From positions 7,750,001 through 7,814,000 of the forward strand of contig NC_063012.1 in assembly GCF_020509005.1 (NCBI RefSeq): 64,000 nucleotides of DNA, read 5' to 3'. The translations under genes were made by a program, and so were the position numbers. A model generated the notes under the pieces. That model made no database searches and was not told the origin of the DNA. It saw only the letters and a program-made list of their open reading frames with translations. Source of the stretch: Fulvia fulva. Lineage: Eukaryota; Ascomycota; Dothideomycetes; Mycosphaerellales; Mycosphaerellaceae. Shown here one piece after another: positions 20,234-33,000 of the stretch. The stretch's first letter is position 1, and every line of letters begins with the position of its first letter.

Positions 20234-23200
20234 ATGGCTTCCGCCGAGGCGACCATGAACGGTGGCGGTGGCAGCTCCAGCCTTGAGGGCTTGTCCAATG
20301 CCGAAAAGCTGCAGCGCCAGCATGAAGAGCACGAGGCACACAAGGTGACGGTCGAAGACGCCCCCGATGAGGATCTTCCCTCGTCCGCGGCTGTGAACAA
20401 CAGCGAGCAGTCGACCGCGGCGGACTCGACTGCCGGCAGCAAAGCCGCGGGCAAGCAGCCGGTGCGCGATGCTGTCCCCGGTGCCGCTTCGAACAGGCCG
20501 CCCATTGACACGCAGTCGGAGGAGCTCTTCCCAGCACTGGGTGCCCCAAAAGCTGCCGCCGCCGCCGCCGCCGCTCCATCGATGTGGTCCAAGAGGCCAG
20601 CTGCCGTCGCCAAGCCCGCCAACAACGCAACGAACGGTTTCGCCAATGGCAACACCAATGCATCCTCCCGTGCCTCCAATCCAGCTTCCGGTATGCTCGT
20701 GCCAGGCTCCACTGCACCATCCCAGCGCGGCCCCGTCCCGCAAATGTCCCTTCCCGGCCGCTACACCGAGCGCATCGAATTGCCTGCCAATATGATCACC
20801 GCGAAGAAGGACCTGAAGAAGCCGGTTGCCGACATCCTTCGTGACATCAACAAGCGCTCCAAGGCCAACGTCGAGGCGAAGAGCGGCGCAGCTGGAGGTC
20901 TGACACTCGAGGGAACTGGCCCAGTCGATGCCGTTCGCGCCGCTCTGAGGGAAGCCGCCAACCAGCTGTGCTCAAAGGTGAGAAGCAAAATGTCCTGGTG
21001 TATCGGTAGCAATACTGACATACGCACAGCAAAATGTTACTGTTCCAGTGCCGGCCGCCATTCGAGGTAGGATTGTTGGTAAGCAGGGTGCCATGATCCA
21101 GAAGATCAGCCAGAAATCCGGGGCCAAGATCGACATTGCGAAGCAGGACAACACACAGCAACTCGATGAAGATGATATGGACACTACGGTAGATGTCACC
21201 ATTTCAGGCGACCCATTCGCGGTGCAGCTGGCTAAGCAGGACATCCTGAACATTGTGGGCGAGCACACCTCGTCCGCCAATACTCGCCTGAAGCACATCC
21301 CAGCAGAGTACTATCCGTTTTTGGGCCAACGATTCGGCTCGCTGCAAAACGGACGTGACCTTGAGCTGAAGATCCCACAGTACCACCAACACCATCAGAC
21401 GCCTCAGCAAGCTCCAGCCAACCGAGCACCAGCTACGTTTGTCCCTCATCCTAGCCTGCCCATCCAGCTCAGTGGAGACAGACAAGCTATCGCCGATGCC
21501 AAGGCTGAGATCGATCGTCATGTGCAGGAGCTTCAGCGACAACTCACCATGGAGCAGATGCCAGTAGAGCGTGGCAGACACCAGTTCATCGTTGGTGACC
21601 GAGGCACCTCGCTCGACAGCTTTCTCCAGGAGACGGGATGCTCCATCATCTTGCCATCTGAAGGCGATGACACAGAGATGATCACGATCGTAGGACCACC
21701 TAACAGGATCGATCAGGGCGTCGATAAGATCATGGACCTGGCGTCTAGCATGTCCATGGCGTCTGCTGATGTTGCCCGCCAACATGCTACAGCGCCACGA
21801 GGTGGACGGGCCCATGCTCGCGATATTGCCCGCTATCTGCAGCAACAGCAGGCTATCGAGCAGCTGGAGCGCCTCCACAACGCCAGCATTGTTCCTGAGA
21901 GCTCCGGTGCCTGGAACATCTATGCTCGCGATCCAAAGGCCGCGCAAAAAGCTCGCATGGATGTCATGAACCTGGTCAGTGGCCACCCTCCTGCGCGCTT
22001 CCATCCCGTGGACGTCGATTCATTCTACCACCAGCACCTACGGGATCAGGCAGCCCGTCACGTTAGAGATCAGTACGGTGTCCGCATGGTCGTACCAGAC
22101 GAGTACGACGAATCGCCGATCCTTCTTGTCTACGAAGACCGTGTCCCATCGCCAGAGTACCAGCTGCCACGCGGAAATCCATCTGCACAAGACGCGGCAG
22201 CATTTAGGCAGGCCCTGCAGGAGGCCGAGAAGCACATTCTCGGTCTGACCAGCGGTCACCAGAACATCGTGTCCCAAGAAGTGGACGCCCCTGCCAAATT
22301 TCACGACAAGATTCGCCGTCATGTTGACCGTCACCACCAGTCTCTGGGCGAGGGTCGCATCCCGGTTCAGGTCAACTATGGCCAAAGCCAGCAGGCACAA
22401 CGCCGCACAGTCGCACCCAACGTCAACCTACGTGGCCCACAGGATAGTGTTGATGCGCTCCTACAGAGCCTACTGGCTTTCATTGAGCAGGAGCAGAAGG
22501 ATGAGCTTGAGCGTGGGTTCACCCTCAACTTTGACTTCCCACAGAAGTTCGCCAACCACCTCATCGGGCGAAAGGGCGAGAACATCAACCGCCTGCGCGA
22601 GGAGTTTGATGTCGACATCCAGCTCAACGATGGCAAATGTGAGATCAAAGGTCCCGAGGCCAAAGCAAATGCCTGCAAGAAGCACATTTTGGACCTGGGC
22701 AGAAAGCTCGAAGACGAAGCTACCCATCACATCAACGTTCCTGCGAACTTCCATCGCGATCTGATTGGCGCGAAGGGTGAATCGGTCAATCGTCTTCAGG
22801 ATCGTTATGGTGTCCGCATCAACTTCCCACGGAGCAGACCGGCCGAAGATGATGCATCTGTAGCTGACGATGCTGCCGGTCGTCGCAACAACCAGGCTCC
22901 CAACGAGGTCATTATCAAGGGCCCGAGCAAAGGTGCTGATGCTTGCCGTGACGAGCTGTTGAGCCTGCTGCAATGGGTTAAGGATAACTCATTCACGGCA
23001 ACAGTGTCAGTGGCACAGAACCAGCTGCCTTCGCTCATCGGCGCAGGTGGTAAGGAGATGGAAAGCCTACGCCTGGAGACCAACGCCCATATCGATGTGC
23101 CAAGCTCTCGAGAGGCTGCTAGCCCCGACGGCCGCGCAGAAATCAAGATCAGGGGCTCGAAGACTGCTGTAGAAAAGGCGAAGAAGCTTATTGAGGAGAA

Positions 23201-24299
23201 GGCTAAGGTCTTCGACAACACAGTCACGAGATCCCTCGATGTTGACCGCAAGCACCATCGTCGCATTATTGGACCCCAGGGTAAGTTGCACGCTGTCTCT
23301 GGGATGAACGTTGAGCTGACTTGACTCGCAGGCACAAACTTGCGCAGCATTATTCAGCAGGCAGGCGGTCCTGACGACCAGCGTCTGCACAACCGGATGA
23401 TCCGCTTCCCGAAGAACGATGCTGATGGCAATGCCATTCGTGTCGAAGGCCAGAAATCCGTGGTCGACAGTATTTGTGCTGCTATCGAAGCTATGGTCGC
23501 CGAACAAGAGTCCCAAGTGACTGAGATCGTCGAGGTGAAGCCCGAGAAGCACAGGCTACTGATCGGCAGAGGTGGCGAGACAAGACGCCAGCTCGAATTA
23601 CAGTTCAAAGTCTCCATTAACATTCCCAGGCAAAGCGAGACCGGACCACAGCGATCCCAAGTCCGCATTGCTGGTAAACCTGAGGATGTCGAGAAGGCCA
23701 AGGCGCATATCCTCGAGATTACTAAAGACCAAGAAGGCGATTCACTTGATGTACCACGCCGGTTGCACCACATCATCGCGGACAATGGCCAATTCTTCCG
23801 ACGACTTCGTAATGATCACAAAGTCACCATTGAACACAATGGGCACCGAGTTCCTCCAAAGCCTTCAACGCCACAGCCGAACCGCGCAAACGGTGCATCG
23901 ATGCCACTTATCACCGACGACCCGGCTGCTGGCGCCAACAGTCACTCTTGGGAGGCACACGACCTTCATGCTGTAGCTGAAGACGGTGAGATACCTTGGG
24001 TACTCAGCGGTCCTTCCCCAGAGGCTGTTCAGGTAGCACGTGCCAAGCTCGAGAAAGCGATTGAAGAGGCCAACAGGCAGGACACCATGGGATTCCTTAT
24101 CCTACCAGACCCAAGAGCTTACAGACACGTGATCGGGCCCGGCGGTAGCGAGATCAACCGCATCCGCAAGCAGACGGGCACCAAGATCCAAGTCCCGCGC
24201 GACCAGAACAAGGGCGAGGCTATCGAGATTACAGGCGCGAAGAACGGCGTTGAGGAGGCAAGGGACATCATCTTGGAGATTGTTCAGAACAACGCATAG
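20234..24299 (+). CDS. scp160: multi-KH RNA-binding protein Scp160/vigilin
   Basis: Homolog of yeast Scp160 and animal vigilin, the polysome- and ER-associated protein with tandem KH domains that binds mRNA and influences translation. Exons 20234-20977, 21030-23280 and 23332-24299 (introns 52 and 51 bp, GTGAGA/CAG and GTAAGT/CAG, phases 0 and 1) give 1320 residues; yeast Scp160 has 1222. The first 170 residues are disordered, with a six-copy GCC run coding poly-Ala (residues about 107-114). KH domains follow one after another; intact GxxG loops include GKQG, GDRG, GRKG, GAKG, GAGG, GPQG, GRGG and GPGG, while several other repeats lack GxxG, as is normal in this family. The last KH ends eight residues before the stop. 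The start is the first ATG after a pyrimidine-rich leader. Confidence 0.93.
20555..20572 (+). repeat. (GCC)6 trinucleotide repeat coding poly-Ala
   Basis: Six perfect GCC codons followed by GCT, in frame in exon 1 of scp160. It lengthens a disordered alanine stretch and may vary in length between strains. Confidence 0.9.
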
Positions 24300-26409
24300 A
24301 ATTCGAAGAGGCTACGAAGGTGGCAGCCAGGAATAGCATGGACGGCAAACAGGCAGAAAGATCACGGCTGATACCACTTGAGCGAGAATGCATATTTGAG
24401 CGTACTAAAATTTTGTGTATAAGTTACTAGAAAAGGCTCAAAAGTAGGCAGGAAAAGCATATGTTGCTGTTGATGTCCCTCGATCCGGATGGCCGACGCT
24501 TTCCAGTCGTTCGTGTGTACCACGGTCGATAAGTATTCTCGGTCATGCCGTGAACCGGCCAGACTTCATGTGCTTGCAGAGACCGAGGCGAGTCGGAGTT
24601 GTATGAAGTGGCAGACGTTCGGACGGAGCACGGAGATCGCTAATCGACATAGTCGTCATGGATACGACTCGGGACAACCACGCGGTGTGTTCATTCCTTC
24701 TTGTCTCGGGTGAAGCCGGCCATTAGGTGATTGCCTTTGACCATCTCCATGCATGATGGATAGCCTCGTTCTCCGAGGCTTGAGACGAGTAAGTCCGTGG
24801 ACCGGACAATCCCGAAGCTTCAGAGGCTAGGAGTAGACTATCCATCTGATGAATGACTCTGTGTAGGTCGTCTGGACGCCGGCTTCGGGACGAGGATAGT
24901 GCTCAGTCCTTCGACAGAGGTGCTCTGGCAAAAGCGACGATTCAAACGGTGGTGCTGACATGAGTGCCCCGCAACGCAAATGTATGCTACAGTACATGGC
25001 GACCGTGAAGGCTCTGCGTTCATATCGGCAAGCTGTGCAGCTCCGAGTCTTTGTCATAGCCTCGATGGCATCGTATAAAAGGACCCTGTTGGCGACAGGT
25101 AGAGTTCGGCAATGATCGGCATAGTCGTCAGGGCATCGCCAATGAGGTGGCAGAGATCGCAAATGCAGAAGCCAAGGTCGAACGCATGCTTGAAGTGGTT
25201 ACCCGCCCGCATCGTGACAGGTCTGTGGCGCTCCACTGAGTGTCCAAGCCAGGTCCTGGTAGCGATCATGTGCACAAGAGTAATGCGTGCAGCTCATGGG
25301 TTGTTGGTTCGCCAAGGGCTTTGTGTGGGCAGGGCCAGTTGTCAGGAGCAGTCGTCGTTGGAGGTCATGAAGTCCACATTGTGTGAGATGGCTACGCCGA
25401 GCCGGTGTTTATCGCGAATAGGCTTTTCGAGTGACAACGCCATGGGCTTCGAGATATTACTGTACACGTTAGTCGGACCACATGTGGCCCCGGGATGTAT
25501 CCCATCGAATGGATAGCGGCAAGCGTATTCAACCCACGGTCAGCTCTTTTGGTCCTGCGCCGCGTATTTGAAGCCGGACCATAGCGGCGGCTGAAGCGAT
25601 AGGCAGAATAGGAGCATTCAGTGCAGAAGATACGGTGTACTCCGGAATTGGCTTACTTAGCAGTGATATGGGCGGTGCGAAACTCTGAGCAATGATGCGA
25701 CTGGTGTATGTGATTTGTGCTGTCCAGGAGAGGTGATGTGTTGAAGGTGGCGGTCGGTCTGGACTTGTCGGCGCCGGCCACGCCGCCACATGTGCAACCT
25801 GGGGCAGAAGAGTCGGAGCATTGCACCATGTCAGTGATCGTTAGCGGCTTTGGAGCTGTACATGTCTGATCTTGAAATCATGTGTCGGCCCTGTTTCAGA
25901 CCTGAGCTGTTCTGCACTGTGCTTGTCATGTGGCGGCATGACAACTGGCCATGCTCCGATGGCTATGAAAGCTTGCATGTGCTCGAGGCTTAGATTTCCT
26001 GATACGGTCATTGCAGCATGATATCGGCCGGATGGATTGTACTCGATGGCAAATGTGATCGCAACAAGTAAAGTTAAGGTGCGGCGCATTCCCGATCTTT
26101 AGATCCATGCACAGCTTCAAGCGATGACTGTCGGCACTTCCGTTGACGTAGCCGGTATAGCTGAGCTTTCCGTAGTTCTGATGAGGAGATGGTCGGATAA
26201 GTCTGGATAGTTCGCTTGTGGCAGTGTGGTTGTGCCCCGAAATCAGGTGAAGCTCAATCGTGACTGGACATCGGGACCACGTCGAGGTGAGCATGAGAAC
26301 CAACAACTCGATCTTGTCGTAGGTGGATGGTGCACTCAGTAACGGAGTAGAATGCATCGAGGGTGCATTGTCCTGCCAGATAGCAACCTGATCTGACCAT
26401 GGCAGCCGC

Positions 26410-26413
<4 letters not shown>

Positions 26414-26440
<27 letters not shown>

Positions 26441-26508
26441 GTTATATAGTTATATAACTTATAAGTTATAGTTATAACTTATAACTAACTATAGTTATAT
26501 ATATACAC
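26414..26508. repeat. AT-rich microsatellite and nested palindromes
   Basis: Ninety-five bases, almost entirely A/T, framed by GTGTATATATA on the left and TATATATACAC on the right, which are inverted copies. The left part is a plain (TA)n run. The right part holds short nested palindromes built from GTTATA/TATAAC units; positions 26453-26470 are a perfect 18-bp palindrome. The element can form a long cruciform or hairpin. Confidence 0.9.
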
Positions 26509-27045
26509 GCCTCTATCAGACCCCGGACGACTCAGGAAGACATCATCGCATTCCACGCCGTGCAAGGAGTGGAATCGGTAACCTGGAAGACAGCTTAGTC
26601 CATCATGTGTTTACGAAAAGCACCCAGGCATCCAACGTGCCATCATGCTGTCGGTAAACCACATGATTGTGCGCCTGCGTTGCTGACTTTTCCCAGGCGC
26701 ATGGCACAGCACTCGAAGGCTTCCGGGTAATGTGCTGCAGCAAAGCACCTCGCAGTGGCGTGTGCAGCACTGTCCACTGGACATACTACGACGTGCGAAG
26801 AGGATACTGCGACCGCTGCATTGTCTTTGGAGAGCTGGTGTCCCAGCGAAGAGGGCTCGACCCTGGCCACTACTCACAATGTCTTGGTGTCAGCTTTGTT
26901 GAGCTGAGGGAGGCCAATATGGAGCTGTTCACCACGGCTTCGAGTGGAACTGCTGAGCAGCTGGAGAAGCAAGGCCACAGAATGAGTATGTCAAGGGTCT
27001 AGCGCCATCGACCGTCTCTTGACCTGGCCCCCGCTCCAAAGGAAC

Positions 27046-27084
27046 GCATAGTGCATAGTGCATAGTGCATAGTGCATAGTGCAT
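27046..27084. repeat. tandem heptamer (GCATAGT)n
   Basis: Five perfect copies of GCATAGT followed by a partial sixth. It lies in the gene-poor block, about 380 bp upstream of ind1, and is not part of a supported coding frame. Its length is likely variable between isolates. Confidence 0.9.
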
Positions 27085-27468
27085 ATTGCTGGCAGGGAGT
27101 CGCATTGTCGGAGGAATGAACGTCGGCTTCGAGAGGTTGGGATTGTCACAGCAGCCAACTTCGAGGCTCGTTGGTTACATGTAGAACTACGTTGCTTTCT
27201 GACGGATATGAGAGAAGTCACGGGTGCCGCGGCTGAATGGCGTCAGGGATATGCTTCTCAAAGATTGATCTTTGTGACGATGGATGCGATGGCGGCAGAT
27301 GGCTGTCGTTGCTTGTGATGCGCGGAGGAAGAAGGTGGCAGATGTTGGTGGTGAGTTGTGATGAGATGTGATGGCGATGGCTTGAATTTGCCAAGCGGCT
27401 CGCGTCCCCTCGCGTAGAAGCACCTCCATGCTCCTTACATGTATCTTACATACTCCATCATCACTAAC

Positions 27469-28740
27469 ATGATCGGATCATGCAACACATCAAGACTACT
27501 ACAGCTCCCTTCTGCCATCAGATGTCGACCAGCAGACCTCCTGCTGCGAGGACGTCTCTTCTCGAGCACATGTCGCCAAACAGCTGGCCATGAAAACCCG
27601 TTGGTAAGCATGTACGCCCATTAGCCTCTCGTACGCATGTACCTCTTGTGTGCTGTCGTGGTGCGCGTCAATAACAGTTTTGCTACAGGGCCTGCCGCGA
27701 GCAGGAACACCTCCAAATCTTGCTGCACGCATGAAGCGAGGTATGCTCGTATCCTGGCGCTTCAGTCAAGCCCAGATGTGCCAATCAGCTGACATCAGTA
27801 AAGGTCTTCCTGGGAAAAAGCCCATCGTCAATGTGCGCAAAGTAGTAGCAGTGAGCAGTGCGAAAGGTGGGGTGGGGAAAAGCACAATATCCACCAATCT
27901 CGCACTCGCCATGGCTCGGCGAGGTCTACGCACTGGCATCTTGGACACCGACATCTACGGACCCAGTATTCCGACCCTGCTTAACGTCAGTGTACCGCGT
28001 TTCTTTGCATTGTGCCGTTCGCTGACGCCGAGCAGCTGGAAGGCTTCGAGCCCGAGCTTGACAGCAGCAACCGACTACTCCCGCTGACAGCGTATGGAGT
28101 GAAAGCGATGTCCATGGGCTTTCTCGTGCCACAAGACAGTCCGATTGCCTGGAGGGGTCTCATGGTCCAGAAGGCCATGAACCAGCTTTTGTTCGAGGTT
28201 GCTTGGCCGGAGTTAGATGTACTGGTCATGGACTTGCCACCCGGCACAGGCGATGTGCAGCTCACCATCACACAAAGCATTGAGCTTGATGGCAAGTCTA
28301 GCAATGTCGCAGATGGGTGTGAACGTATACTGATCTCCCCAAAGGTGCCGTCATCGTTTCAACGCCACAAGATCTTGCGCTGAGAGATGCCGTGAGGGGT
28401 GTTGAAATGTTCAAGAAGACCAAGGTACCTATTATGGGAATGGTCCAGAACATGAGCACCTTCACATGTACAAACTGCGGACATCATCATGATATCTTCG
28501 GTTTGGATGGTGAGAAGTCTCGGAACGAACGCCCGAACACAGGCTGACTACTGACTGACAGGTGCTCGAAAAAAGTGCGGCGAGCTTGGCCTAGACCTTC
28601 TGGGTGATATACCGCTGGACAGCCAGATCTGCAGCGATGCCGATGCCGGGAGACCTACCGTTATATCTCAGCCCGAATCAGCACAAGCCGCAGCGTTCGG
28701 CGTTGTTGCTCAGGCACTTGCGGCGAAGCTGAAGTTGTGA
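27469..28740 (+). CDS. ind1: Ind1/NUBPL mitochondrial Fe-S P-loop ATPase
   Basis: Mrp/NBP35-family protein that carries a [4Fe-4S] cluster and is needed for assembly of respiratory complex I. Six exons (27469-27603, 27689-27740, 27804-27985, 28036-28291, 28345-28509, 28562-28740) join in frame to 322 residues. The first 45 residues form an Arg/Ser/Leu-rich presequence with a GRLFSSTCR cleavage-type site. Residues 83-90 are KGGVGKST (deviant Walker A), then [23 protein letters not shown], and CTNC at 250-253, the cluster-binding CxxC. Intron 4 (28292-28344) has a GC donor. Introns 2 and 4 end in AAG. The presequence and the [14 protein letters not shown] ending separate it from the cytosolic Nbp35 and Cfd1. 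Its presence implies a complex-I-containing mitochondrion. Confidence 0.93.
28292..28344 (+). other. GC-AG intron in ind1
   Basis: The donor reads G|GCAAGT and the acceptor CCAAAG|GT. Only this junction joins ITQSIELDG to [12 protein letters not shown], which matches the family, and no GT donor nearby keeps the frame. The strong CAAGT context is typical of GC donors. Confidence 0.8.
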
Positions 28741-30021
28741 CCGCATAGCACCATGCGGCATAGCAATCGACTCTCAAGAGATTCGTGATGCTGACTCAAG
28801 ACACAGCTTGGAATGGCGCTTCCGGCCCGGACGCAGGTTCGGATCGTGATGCTTGTCTGTGAATACCGCACATGAGCTCTTGATCTGACAGAAGGCATGA
28901 ATCACGACTACGTGGTTCTCTGAAGTCGAGAGTACACTGGCATGAGGAAGCGCCGTCATCACACACGGAACGACTTGTGCGAGGCAGCGTGATCCACGGC
29001 TTTGCTTCTTACTGTACACGAAGCCACCAAGCATCCCAGCAAACTCTGCCCTGACAGGACCTGGTACAATCAGATTAGGTTCAGACGCACCTACGTCGCA
29101 CATGGACCTCACGTGCCATCCATAGTCGCCATGCTGCGGAGCTCGTGGCCGATGAGAGGCCAGAAAAGACTCAAGTTTATTCTCCTCTCAAGCACCGATA
29201 GGACCATCGCGGACCGCCCATGTCTGGTCGTGAGCACTGTCATCGATTTATCGTTCCATTGGGCTCGACTACTCCCTTCGCGACGTGGCCAAGTCGCCGA
29301 AACGAGACTCACGTTGAGTCTGACAGCTACACGGTGGCATAAAGCTCCTATGATCGCTTGTTACACTGTGCAATATGGGTTGCTGCCTACCCCGCAAGTG
29401 GTGATGCAAAGATGGAGTGACACTGCAGCAGTGGGGCGTTGTCCTCACGGCCACGGGGATATTATCGGTAAGTCTCCTGCCTCTCGAAGCGAGTTTACCA
29501 GTAAGAACAACACACGGCTCATCGGGCTGGCTCGCCGTGACATGAGCCGAAATGCCGACAATGCAGATATGTATTGAAGAGTTGGATAGACTGCGGAGCT
29601 CTGATGCCTGCTAATACCCAAAGCAGCATGGTGCCCGTTAACGCCTCTTTGCTCCCCGTGGGCAAGCTTGATCACAGCGCTGATACCTTCTTCTTTGAGC
29701 CCAATAATTTGGGTATTGGATCCTCCTGCCAGGAACCATGTACGCGGTTTCTCAGATCTTGTGCCTCGCGCGGACTGCGGGGAGACGAATGTCGTGCCTT
29801 CTCAGCTGCCATCATCGACGCGAGGTGTGACGAGCTCTAGAGTTTATCCGTCGCCTATACGCGCACATGCATCCTGCATACTACAAGTAGGTTGCATTGT
29901 CCGTCGAGCAGACCTTTTCTGATACACCTGCGTGTCTGTGCCTCGCAGCAGCAGGACTTACTTCATACTTTGTACCACGTTTCTTTGATCCAGCGGGGAT
30001 ACTCGAGCACTACAGACAAGC
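28741..30021. other. intergenic, no gene recognised
   Basis: About 1.3 kb. A 191-codon plus-strand frame at 29002-29577 has no recognisable motif and no conserved look. The part next to 30022 should hold the promoter of the beta-glucosidase gene. Confidence 0.4.
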
Positions 30022-33000
30022 ATGCTTTTCCAGCATACAGCGCTGCTTACAGCAGCTTTACCACTTGTCTTCGCGCAGACGCCCTTCACGAACGATACCA
30101 CGCCGAACAGCCCGTTGACGAATGCGACCTCACCGCCTCACTACCCGGCTCCGTGGGGCGAAGGGTTAGGAGACTGGGCAAGCGCCTATGAGAAGGCACG
30201 AGCATTCGTATCTCAGCTCACACTGCTAGAGAAGGTCAACTTGACTACCGGAGTTGGCTGGGAGGGCGAGAAGTGCGTTGGCAACACCGGAGCGATTCCT
30301 AGACTTGGCTTCAAGGCGCTCTGTCTTCAGGACAGTCCCCTTGGGATAAGATTTGCAGACTTCGCTTCAGCTTTCAGTGCTGGGGTGACCATTGCCGCGA
30401 CTTGGGATAGGAAGTTGTTCTACTCCCGAGGATATGACATGGGTACAGAGCATAAGCTCAAGGGAATCGATGTACAGCTCGGTCCGGTCGTCGGCCCTCT
30501 TGGAAGAGCTCCAGAAGGAGGTCGTAACTGGGAGGGATTCTCTCCTGATCCAGCGCTCTCCGGAATCGCAGTGTACGAAACTGTCAAAGGAATCCAGGAT
30601 GCCGGAGTCATCGCTTGCACCAAGCACTACATTGCCAAGTAAGTATGCCCATGCGAAGCTGTTGCTTCTATCGTCGACAGACCCCGGGCGGCACACACGC
30701 AACCCAAAAAGGCAGCCACCAGCGTGACTTGTGCCCTATTTTCATAGGTTCCATGGCTGACATTCATTACGTCCAGCGAGCAGGAGCACTTTCGACAAGG
30801 TCCTCCGCCAGGCAACCTCACTGAGTCACTCAGTTCCAACATTGACGATGTGACCATGCACGAACTTTACTTATGGTATGTATCGGACGAGAGATGGCTC
30901 CAGATGAATTCCGAATCCGCTCCAAAGCGTAGCTTGGGGATGATGAGATGCCGGACGGTTCTCGGGCATTGCTAACTCATTTGATTTTGGCAGGCCGTTC
31001 GCAGATGCTGTCCGCGCTGGTACAGGCTCGATCATGTGCAGCTACAATCAAATCAACAACAGCTACGGCTGTCAGAACAGTGCCCTGCTTAATGGACTGC
31101 TCAAGAACGAACTTGGCTTCCAAGGTTTCGTCGTTAGCGACTGGGCCGCACAGCATTCTGGTGTCTCGTCCGCTTTGGCTGGCCTTGACATGACGATGCC
31201 CGGTAGGAGCTGCTAAGGTGCTGCCACGAGGCTAGGCATTGCTGACATTCTCCAGGTGATGTCGCATTTGACAGCTCGACCTCATACTGGGGAGCGAACC
31301 TGACTATTGCAATCCTCAACGGCACGGTCCCACAGTGGCGACTAGACGACATGGCAGTACGCATCGTCGCCGCGTGGTATTATGTCGACCGTGAAGGCCA
31401 ACAAGTCGAGGATGCCCCAAGTTTCTCGAGTTGGACTCAGGACACCTTCGGCTTCCAGCACTTCTACGCACAGGAGGGATACACTTTACTCAACCACCAT
31501 GTTGACGTGCAGCAGGACCATTTCCAAGGCATCAGGGAAGTTGCTGCCAAAGGAACCGTCCTGCTGAAGAATAACAATGCTCTTCCACTCACCGGCAAGG
31601 AGAAGCTCACAACAGTCTTCGGCTCGGACGCTGCCGAAAATCAGTATGGACCGAACGGCTGCGCAGACAGAGGTTGCGACAACGGAACACTGGCCATGGG
31701 ATGGGGATCTGGCACGGCAAATTTCCCATACCTCATCACACCACTGGAAGCCATTAAAGCTGAGGTCCGCAGCCAGCGCGGCAACGTTGAAAGCGTCATC
31801 GATGACTATGCTTACCCTCAGATCGCGGCTCTCGCTCGTCGTGCTGGCGAGGTCGACGGAGTCTGCCTTGTGTTTGTCAATGCTGACGCCGGAGAGGTAC
31901 GTACTGCCAGAGTGGAAGGCATTGCTATCCCGACATGCGTGCGCGCTATTTCGTGCCGCCGCATCGTTCATTCTGACATTGCCACGTGATTCCCGAGTAT
32001 CGCTAACATCAGTTCGTCTGGCAGGGATACATAACCGTCGACGGAAACGAAGGTGACCGAAACAACCTTACATTGTGGCACAATGGCGACACCCTCATCC
32101 AGAATGTGACCAGTCAGTGCAACAACACGGTGGTCGTCATGCACACAGTCGGCCCAGTGCTTGTTGACGCTTGGTACGAGAACGAGAACGTGACCGCCAT
32201 TATATGGGCAGGTATCCCAGGCCAAGAGAGCGGCAATGCCATCACAGACATTTTGTACGGAAAGGTCAACCCGGGAGGCAAGACGCCATTCACCTGGGGT
32301 CTCAACCGCGAAGACTATGGCACTGACGTGATGTATACCCCAAACAACGGTGTACTCGCGCCTCAGGACGACTTTGTAGAAGGAGTGTTCATCGACTACA
32401 GAGCATTCGACAAGGCCAACATTACTCCTGTCTATGAGTTCGGTTTTGGCCTGTCTTACACGGCCTTTGCATACTCCAATCTGCAGATTCAGGCACACGC
32501 CGATCCAGGCTACACACCGACTACTGGCGATACGCCACCGGCACCAACCTACGGCGTCATCAGCAACAACAGCGCCGACTATCTTTACCCAGACAACTTC
32601 ACGCGCATTGAAGCCTAGTAAGTCAATCAGTCTCGATGCATTTTGATCTCCAGCTAACACTTGCTTCCTAGTATCTACCCGTACCTGAACTTCACCTCCC
32701 TATCACAAAGTTCCGGCGATCCAGAATACGGTAGCAACTACAGCTTCCCAAGTGGCGGCTACGACAGCAGCCCACAGCCATACGCACCAGCCGGCAGCAC
32801 CGTCGCTCCAGGCGGCAACCAAGCCCTCTACGATGTCCTCTTCACAGCCACCGCCACCATCACAAACACTGGGTCAGTTGTCGGTGATGAAGTTCCACAG
32901 CTTTACGTTAGTCTGGGTGGGCCAAACGACCCCAAGGTTGTCCTTCGCAACTTTGATCGCTTGACGATTCCAGCAGGAGGTAGTGCAACTTTCACAGCAG

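Larger units (their letters stand above)
24300..27468. other. 3.2 kb block with no recognised gene
   Basis: This is the longest gene-free stretch in the window, between scp160 and ind1. Frames of up to 161 codons occur on both strands but none has a known motif, and I could not join them by convincing splice sites. It contains an AT-rich palindromic element (26414-26508) and a heptamer tandem repeat (27046-27084). I saw no reverse transcriptase, integrase, transposase or long terminal repeat. It could be old, unrecognisable transposon debris or a noncoding-RNA region. Confidence 0.5.

Noticed and set aside
20041..20743. Three long minus-strand frames (up to 223 codons)
   Set aside because: They mirror the GC-rich disordered exon 1 of scp160 and carry Ala/Arg/Trp-type shadow composition.
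25529..26411. Three minus-strand frames (161, 82 and 86 codons) that look like possible exons of a small secreted protein
   Set aside because: I could not find donor and acceptor sites that join them in frame, and no motif is recognisable. Kept as part of the gene-poor block.
26667..27002. Plus-strand Cys-containing 111-codon frame, possible effector
   Set aside because: No signal peptide, no splice partner, and a similar-length frame lies on the opposite strand.
29002..29577. 191-codon plus-strand frame between ind1 and the beta-glucosidase
   Set aside because: No motif, no conserved look, Arg/Ser-rich chance composition.
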